A stretch of 64,000 nt of DNA from Coccinella septempunctata (Eukaryota > Arthropoda > Insecta > Coleoptera > Coccinellidae), in the NCBI RefSeq assembly GCF_907165205.1, contig NC_058189.1, positions 51,610,270 through 51,674,269 of the forward strand, read 5' to 3'. The notes below the pieces were generated by a model. That model did not search any database and had not been told where the DNA came from. It worked only from the letters and a program-made list of their open reading frames with translations. Made by a program: the position numbers and the translations under genes. Of this stretch, positions 57,577-64,000 are shown in pieces (within the stretch, counting starts at the first letter, position 1; each line of letters opens with the position of its first letter).

Positions 57577-59158
57577 GCTTACGTCAGAATGCTTCACAGT
57601 TCACGTAATAATCTACAAACACCACCATATGGCTGTTCTTATGTTAATGTTACTCAGTATAATTGAGTATTTTTGCGGTTAACGCTTTTCAACAAAACCT
57701 AAATTGGCTATGACAAATGCAGACGATGAAATTTTCAATCTACTTTTGGAAACCACCCACTATAGTTCATAATAGGAAAAATTATTGAAATTCTACTGAA
57801 AAACAAGGCATAGGGGATAGGTATGCCAAGCTTTCAATTATCAGTATAAGTTGAATTCAACCAAGGGTGGAGTAGATTGAGTTGTCTGATGCAGAACGGC
57901 ACAAATCTTCCCCAATTGCATATAAATAGAAAAAAAACACTTCTTATCAGCCCTTCGCCGTCAGGGCATAATTTATTCATCTCGTTCCCTGTTCCGATGC
58001 TGGAAGTAGACTTCCGCTAGAAATAATATCTCATGTACATAGCATGATGTGTCAGAATCATATGAATTTGATGAGTCACTCGAGAATACTCCTTCAGCGA
58101 GTACATAACAATGATGGAAATCGATTTTACAACCAGCATTACTTCCTATATAAAGGAATATCTTCCTGCAGACTTACGTAATGGCAGAAGTAGAAAGCAT
58201 GCCGATAATGGAGGAATTCGCCTTTACCGGAATACTGTTACTCTCTGGAATTTCATTAATTATATACACGCATTGGAGAATGCTGTTACCATATTCTTGG
58301 AATTTCAGAGACGAATCGACAAAAAATGAAAAGGTTCCGGATAAGGATTGGTGAAGAGCAAGTAAAAATATTTTCCTCGTAAATGGAACTTTCGAACAAA
58401 AATCGATTATAAGATTGGCTAAAATGAGATAATCCATTTGTTCAACGATTATTTTTAGTACGGATCTTGCGTCTCCGCGATCAAATTAGCGATTTCAATC
58501 ACAGTGGATGACAATAAAAAGTGGACGATTTTACCTATTTCATTGCAACTGCAAAATCATCTCACTCGTTTGAAAAAGTCCCTAAATGACTATGCTTGAT
58601 ACCATCGGTAATGAATAATTTTTTTGAACAACCGAAGCTTTTCTGGGGATCATGGATCAAAGTGGTTGATGATGAAAAAGGAGTTAGGGTTGCACGAGGG
58701 ATTGCAATATTTTACCTATATGTCCAGAAAAATATGTAACTGAGTTTTGAAGTTACAACCTAACGATATGTCTAAATTCCCGAATCATTTGAGAGAATAT
58801 AATCAAGAACATAATATTCAGTGCGAAAAAAATTAATATTTTTAGTGCTCTAAATAGAAAACATCATTACTCTACAAAATTCATTTAGTGCTAATAGTGG
58901 TATTTCCTCGGGTATTTCTATATCTCAAGTCAATTCGACATTTATTTATTGAAAGGGGTCGAAAATTGGATTGGAGTACCAAGAAAATAATATTCCTAAT
59001 TTGAAAAATCAAAATTCTTCTTATATCGTGTTTTGAATGTTTATAGCCCCTCCCCCAAAACTTCATTCATTATACGAATGTTTGGAGGTAGTCAGAGAAC
59101 TTCCCTTATTTATCTTCTCACTTCACAAAATAAAGAGAATCCGTTGTTTCGTTTAGGA
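57577..59158. other. No supported gene
   Basis: AT-rich. At 58111-58437 open frames exist on both strands, but neither has a recognised domain. Nothing else recognised. Confidence 0.35.
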
Positions 59159-59633
59159 GTCAAATGAATCTTTTTCGAACACTACGCGTCCATCAGTTTT
59201 TTCATTATAACCATTACGTACCATAAAAATACCAAAAATTCAAAGAACCTAACTTGGACGCTATCTAATGAATAATTTAACGTTTTGTAAAATAAAAGTA
59301 TTCCTCATATTTTCTCATATATTGCGTCTTTTTCGAGTAATTTGATATTCGAAAATAAAAAAAAAACCTGTGATATTCGGAAAATTGGTTACTTTGAATG
59401 AAACTCTGTTTAAAAGATCCACAGATGTGTGGTGTCATCAATTTAGCTTATTATTGTGAAGGAACCAGGGGTGGCACAGCATAATATGAAATTTTAAAAT
59501 AGCTACTTATTTCTTTTATCAGGGCCGAATCGGAAAAAATGGCATTGGAAAAAAGTTTTTTTTTTATCTCAATAAGAAACTACCGAGGAAACTACTCTTA
59601 AAATATTTGTACTAGACGAAGAGTCGCACCTTG
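59159..59633 (-). mobile_element. Family A element, copy 7 (left end missing)
   Basis: Begins inside the family (CAAATGAATCTTTTTCGAAC), then ACGTACCATAAAAATACC and CAGGGGTGGCACAGC. It ends ACTAGACGAAGAGTCGCACC TTG next to TATA. Orientation is that of copy 4. Non-coding. Confidence 0.82.
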
Positions 59634-59754
59634 TATACACCTTATGTAAAAAAGGTCGATAGATTTGATCGGAAAAATAGATTTTTTCGCTTCATCAGAT
59701 ATGAGCTGGAAAATTCGATGAAACACACACATTTAGCATGTTGCTAAATGTTGC

Positions 59755-60545
59755 AAAAATTGATCATAGAAGAATTCTGAGTAGCACTCGGTGAGTTCTA
59801 CAAAATATGTCAAGTGACTATAATCCGAGCTATAATCCAAAAGTAAAATTTTTCAATTTATCAGCTAAAATAATGTCTAATTTCTTACTTGGGAAACAAT
59901 TATACCAGAAGAGTTCCGATGAATAGCACTCGGGGATTTCTACAAAATTTGTCAAGAGAGTTTCACTGACAAAAAATAACTTTTCAAATTATCAACTATA
60001 TCAAGGTCGGAAATTCGGAAAACGAATATTTCGTATATAGGTAAAAATTAATCCCACAAGAATTCTGAGGATGTTCTGTGAACATATAGCACTTGGCGAG
60101 TACTAGAAAATAAGTCAATAGAGTTTCATCTGAACTCTTATGAGCATAATTTTTACCTACCTTCAAAATGGTGGTTTTTCGAATTTCTGATCTCATTAGA
60201 CCTAATAAATAGAAAAGTTTTGGTTTTTCTATGAAACTCACTTGACATATTTTATAGAACTCACCGATTGATACTCAGAACTCTTCTGAGATCAATTTTT
60301 GTCAACATACGAAAAATTGGTTTTCCGATTTCTTACCTTATTGCTGTTGAATTGAGAATTTTGTTTTTTCTGTCAAACTTTTTGACATTTTTTGCAGAAC
60401 TCGCCGAGTGCAACTCAGAACTCTTCTGGATGTCGGTTTTTCGAATTTCAGAACTTATGAATTGAAAAGTTCTATTTTATTCATAAAAATCTATTGACCT
60501 CTTTTGTAGACCTCACCCAGCGTTACCCAAAACTCTAGACAGAAC
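59755..60545. repeat. Mirror-symmetric array of six degenerate repeat units
   Basis: Three units read forward: TAGCACTCGGTGAGTTCTAC (59782), TAGCACTCGGGGATTTCTAC (about 59925) and TAGCACTTGGCGAGTACTAG (about 60086). Three read as the complement: ATAGAACTCACCGATTGATA (about 60254), GCAGAACTCGCCGAGTGCAA (about 60393) and GTAGACCTCACCCAGCGTTA (about 60506). Spacing is 120-160 bases and the symmetry axis is near 60165. Each unit also carries AAAATWTGTCAA and CAGAAGAGTTC-like words. No coding. A foldback element with internal subrepeats is the likely origin. Confidence 0.75.
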
Positions 60546-61672
60546 TGTTATATCACTTATTTTTGATTTGATAATGATTGTTTCTGAGAGTCAAGAATGT
60601 ATGTTTTCATATTCTTTATATTTTCATAACTTTTTCCAAAAATAATCCAGAACTCTAGAACTATCTCTGATTCATCGAAAAGAACCCACCAGAACTCATT
60701 TTCGCAAAAACAAAGCCGAGCTTGAAATTAGCGCCATTAATTTGTTTTTCACGTTAAAATCCACGGTTTGCTAGAACTATTCTGAATTTGTATCAGGAAT
60801 TCCTGAACTCTCTCAAGTCTTCTCAGAACTAAAAAAAAAGTGTATTCAGAAAAAGTCGGCGCCAACTAAGGTGTAAGTGTAATTGGAAGATGTAGTCTAT
60901 TGAATGAAAGAAGAATCTAGCAAAAAATTCTGATATAAAAAGTACATCAACAATTGCCAAAGCAACTCAATAGAATATAGTTGTATACAACTAGAGGTTT
61001 CATAATTTCCGAATTCGTGCCTCATTCAGAGGTCGGTAATCCTGCTTTAATCACCCTGAATAAGTTATGAGTTTCGGTTTCGAATTACTTTTCGTATTTC
61101 GTTTGTCGGCAAGAATTATTCATTTCCCAGAACTCTTGAGCGTAACAATAACCCGAAATGAAGGAAACCAGACCACAGCGAGTGTCCTCCGATCCGGAGT
61201 CGCCCAACAGCAATTTGTCTGCACTGCAAACACGTGTCATGTTCGAGATTAGTTGGCGATAGACACGAGAAAGTGTTGTGTGTTAATGACCCAAGCCAAT
61301 TTCACACAACGAGTTATTACTTCTTCCAAGTGAAGCAGAACGGTATTGCTCGAACTGGCCATGGACAGGCAGGATCTGTATACCCGTTTCTGGTCGTAGA
61401 TACTTGAAACGGTCGTTCTAAATCAAAGTCTCGTTTCCAGAATGCCTTTTTAGATTTTTACAGCTTCCTTGATGGATGTTACCTGCTATGTTACATCAAG
61501 ACGAAAGTCTGATATAGCGGTAGAGGATTTGGAAAGTAGCCAGGGATCAGCATTACCTTCCCAGATTCTGCAGAACGAATTGTGCAATATGAGTGAGTAT
61601 TCGAGTGAGAATCTTTCAGTCTTGGTCATGTTTGTGAAATAGCCTTAATAGTTGGGGAGCCGACGATGCTAT
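60546..61672. other. No supported gene
   Basis: AT-rich at first and more GC-rich after 61130. A 61-codon plus-strand frame at 61067-61252 is not recognised. No named repeats. Confidence 0.35.
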
Positions 61673-62991
61673 ATCGGGATTTACTCGAGCGTCGTGGAGA
61701 CCTAGTGGATTTTGAAGATTAGATGGTAGAAAGAAAAAAAGGTTCTATGATGTAAGCACATTCAGCGGTGGGGAAAGCGTCTGCAGGGTCTCAAAGATGT
61801 GAAAAAAATCGTCAGGTGTATATACTCGAGCGTGTCAGATTAAGATACTGTATATGCCCTACGTGTATCTGATAATGAATTCACGCTTATCTGACAGTTT
61901 GCGTGGTGGGACTGGCCGTACGGAAGAGCTGAAAATGGTAAAAAAAAATTTTCCAGCGTGTCAGATTTTTAGCGGATATGTTAATTAGACCCAAAGGAAG
62001 CTACTTTTCAAGGGTCTGACAATTTGAACGCAATGTCACAGCAGTCCTTTGAAAATGTAAAAAAAAATCGTTACAAGTATATACTCGAGCGTATCAGATT
62101 TTCATACAGATGGATAATCTCGGTGTTGTAAACGTGTTGACCCATTAATCTGACACTAATCACGGGGGGTTTTCTTAATCTGACACACTGAAGATGATGA
62201 AAATTCTTTTTTTGCGAATATTTCCCTGCCTGTACCTCTAATCGTTTTTATATTCATTATGAAAGTTGTTGATAATAAAATTCTACACAACTTTTGTCTG
62301 AAGCAATTTTACATACTCTTAACCGTTCTCGAGTTAGAGGGCGATAAGTGCGAGAATCTTAGCCACATATGCGAAAGGGCAAGGTCAATGTAGAATCCTA
62401 GTCTAATCTACTTTCGCTTCAGCATGTATCGCTAAACACCTCGCATTAATCGCCATATACCTCAAAAACGTTTGAACGTAGAAAAAATTTCTGGGGACAA
62501 AATTTGTAGAAAATGTTATACCCTACAACTTTTATAATGAATGAGAAAAAGATTTGAAGCCCAGGGGAGGAGATGATTCAAAAAAACTGATTTTTGTGAC
62601 CTTTATGGCCAATTTTTATTGTTTTGGCTTGCTAAAACTGTCAGATTATATTTTTTCCGTTATTCTTGAATCATTAGCTTCAAAAGAAAAAAAACGCCAA
62701 CGCGCTAGAGAATGTACACGTGACGTTTTTTTTTTTGCAACTTTGGCGCACATATTTTCGACACGCTTAAATTGTCAGAGTAAGAGAATATATACTTTTC
62801 AACATGTAATTAACCACATATATCTTAATCTGACACGCTCGAGTATGTAAAATGATTTTTTTTACTATTCTGACAGGCTGTCCTAGACAATTCCCCCTAT
62901 ATACAGGTCTAATTTTAGGTAGAGGTACTTTACAGGATTCAAAGTATGTCCCCTTATATTAATCTGACACGCTCGAGCAAATCCCGATTTT
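61673..62991. mobile_element. DNA element with nested terminal repeats (CTCGAGCGTGTCAGATTAA)
   Basis: The outer pair is ATCGGGATTTACTCGAGCGT (61676) and CACGCTCGAGCAAATCCCGA (62971-62990). The inner pair is TACTCGAGCGTGTCAGATTA (about 61824) and its exact complement (about 62824-62846). Outer and inner repeats are about 145 bases apart on both sides. The module GTAAAAAAAATC followed by CTCGAGCGTGTCAGATT recurs at about 61800, 61940 and 62060 and inverted at about 62835. Further TTAATCTGACAC words lie at 62135 and 62182. A 98-codon plus frame (62554-62850) overlaps the right repeat and is not recognised. Non-autonomous; superfamily unassigned. Confidence 0.75.
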
Positions 62992-63149
62992 CCCTCTTCG
63001 GCTCCTCAACTATAATAAATATGTATTCCTCGATGTATTCATAACTAAGAGCTCGGGATGAAAATATTGGGGTGAATCTGAGTTTACCTAGATGAGGCAT
63101 TAGATTCGTCCAAACACGACCTGATTTCTGCTTAGTTGTACTGTTGATT
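62992..63149. other. Spacer before the maT-like pseudogene
   Basis: No distinct feature; may contain the 3' end of the transposon that follows. Confidence 0.3.
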
Positions 63150-64000
63150 TGATATTGATCTCCCTGTAATTGTACAGGGCTGTTGACTCGAAGTGTTACC
63201 AATTCGAAGAACTGTTATTTCGTCGATTTTAAATATTCTTATTTGAAAATTAGTGAAAATGTGGGAAACATAGTAGAGTTTAAGAAAACGAAGCGACTCC
63301 AAACTCTGACGTTTTTTTGAGAACACTTTGGCCTCCAAACTAATCCAAATGGAGAAACCCATCGGGTTCATAACAGGTGAACATGGAGGCCACTGTTGTA
63401 AGGAAATGAAGCCAGGAACGACGTTTTGCAAAAAGTGTTGAGTTTTTCGAGCTTTATGAGACTGTGCCGAGTCCTGTTGGAATGTCCATGCTTTGTTACG
63501 TTAAGTTTTGTATGCCTAGGGTATTAATGCAGATTTTAAACCTTTCCGAGATAAATATCCTTGTTAATTTTGATGCTCTGATCTGCAAATACCAGCGGAT
63601 AGCGACGTTTGGCAGTCACGGCAGCCCAAACCATAACCTGCTGTGGCCCTGGCACTCTTGTGGCAACTCTTTGTTGCAGATTGTCGTTCTTCCTTCCTAG
63701 TAACCACACACGATTATTTTGTTTGTTCACGTATTGTTGAATAGTCAAAATGTTCTCATTCGAAAAGACGAAGTTCGGCGGAGCATGAGTTTCGAGCAAG
63801 CGTTTCAACTACTTCGATCTTTCGAGCTGCGTTTTTTTCTGCGCCGGTGTAAGACATTGCACTTCTTGTATTTCGAGAAGCTGCAATCCAAGCTTAGTTT
63901 TCAATGTGTAAGCAAGTCTTTCAAGCGATATTTTCAAGGATGCGGCCATTTTTGCTGCACTCTGCCGTGCATTTCGTTGAATTCGGCATCTCACTTTTTT
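63150..64000 (-). pseudogene. Tc1/maT-like transposase, inactive, runs off the window
   Basis: Minus-strand pieces in order from the right edge: MRCRIQRNARQSAAKMAASL (helix-turn-helix), KKTQLERSK, VFSNENILTIQQYVNKQNNR, QQVMVWAAVTAKRRYPLVFA, IYLGKV, WTFQQDSAQSHKARKTQ and QQWPPCSPVMNPMGFSIWIS, then SLEAKVFSKKRQSLESL. These are the blocks of Tc1-like transposases of the maT type. The first catalytic Asp (FSDE) is Asn (FSNE), and the SPDLNPMD block reads SPVMNPMG. The second Asp (QQDS) is kept. Frame changes lie near 63500 and 63810. The N-terminus is outside the window; no terminal repeat was found at the left. Confidence 0.85.

Noticed and set aside
58111..58437. Opposed frames of 72 and 87 codons
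   Set aside because: No recognised domain; the minus frame's hydrophobic start is explained by AT-rich composition.

Overview
This is an AT-rich insect nuclear window, possibly from a beetle; the order cannot be fixed from the sequence. The evidence is short introns with GT/AG borders, an insect-type RASGEF1 exon pair, a ciliary gene (RSPH14), degraded Tc1/mariner, PIF/Harbinger and Crypton elements, and many foldback DNA elements. No rRNA, tRNA or CRISPR array was seen.

Host genes are sparse. On the minus strand, 1055-1347 and 2106-2204 are two adjoining exons of a RASGEF1-type Ras guanine-nucleotide exchange factor; the catalytic part lies beyond the left edge. A 60-nt exon candidate (9854-9913) and a large first coding exon (29273-30007) are on the same strand with compatible phases. 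They may be upstream exons of the same gene, which would then exceed 29 kb. RSPH14 (4416-5618, minus, one exon) sits inside that unit, and a broken inverted copy of it lies at 5745-5941. On the plus strand a 124-codon helical-looking ORF (43447-43821) and a weaker 84-codon ORF (33214-33468) are candidate genes of unknown function.

Most of the rest is transposon-derived. At least eight families of inverted-repeat elements share a CAGGGTG-like tip next to TA. They are labelled A, D, E, F, G, H, I and J here, with copies at 6.1-7.4, 12.8-15.1, 17-21.3, 27.4-28.7, 30.8, 34.8, 37.1, 39.4, 41.6, 46.2, 48.6, 49.7, 52.7 and 59.2 kb. Relics of an IS630/Tc1-type transposase occur at 11.5, 19.0 and 27.3 kb. 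Family B (8.4 and 23.6 kb) has long arms, and one copy keeps the tail of a protein with a CxC...GCCxH zinc-binding motif. A mariner pseudogene lies at 44.0-45.1 kb and a Tc1/maT-like pseudogene runs off the right edge.

The most unusual locus is 55039-57573. It is a 2.5-kb element with 45-bp identical terminal inverted repeats and a TTA target duplication, the hallmarks of PIF/Harbinger, and it carries a truncated Harbinger transposase start. Inside it lies a Crypton-type tyrosine recombinase gene bracketed by two hairpins. Other oddities are a perfect palindrome made of four AGGTCA half-sites (22420-22463), a mirror-symmetric repeat array (59755-60545), a 1.3-kb element with nested, symmetrically spaced terminal repeats (61673-62991), and an exon-like segment embedded in a repeat family (16982-17071).
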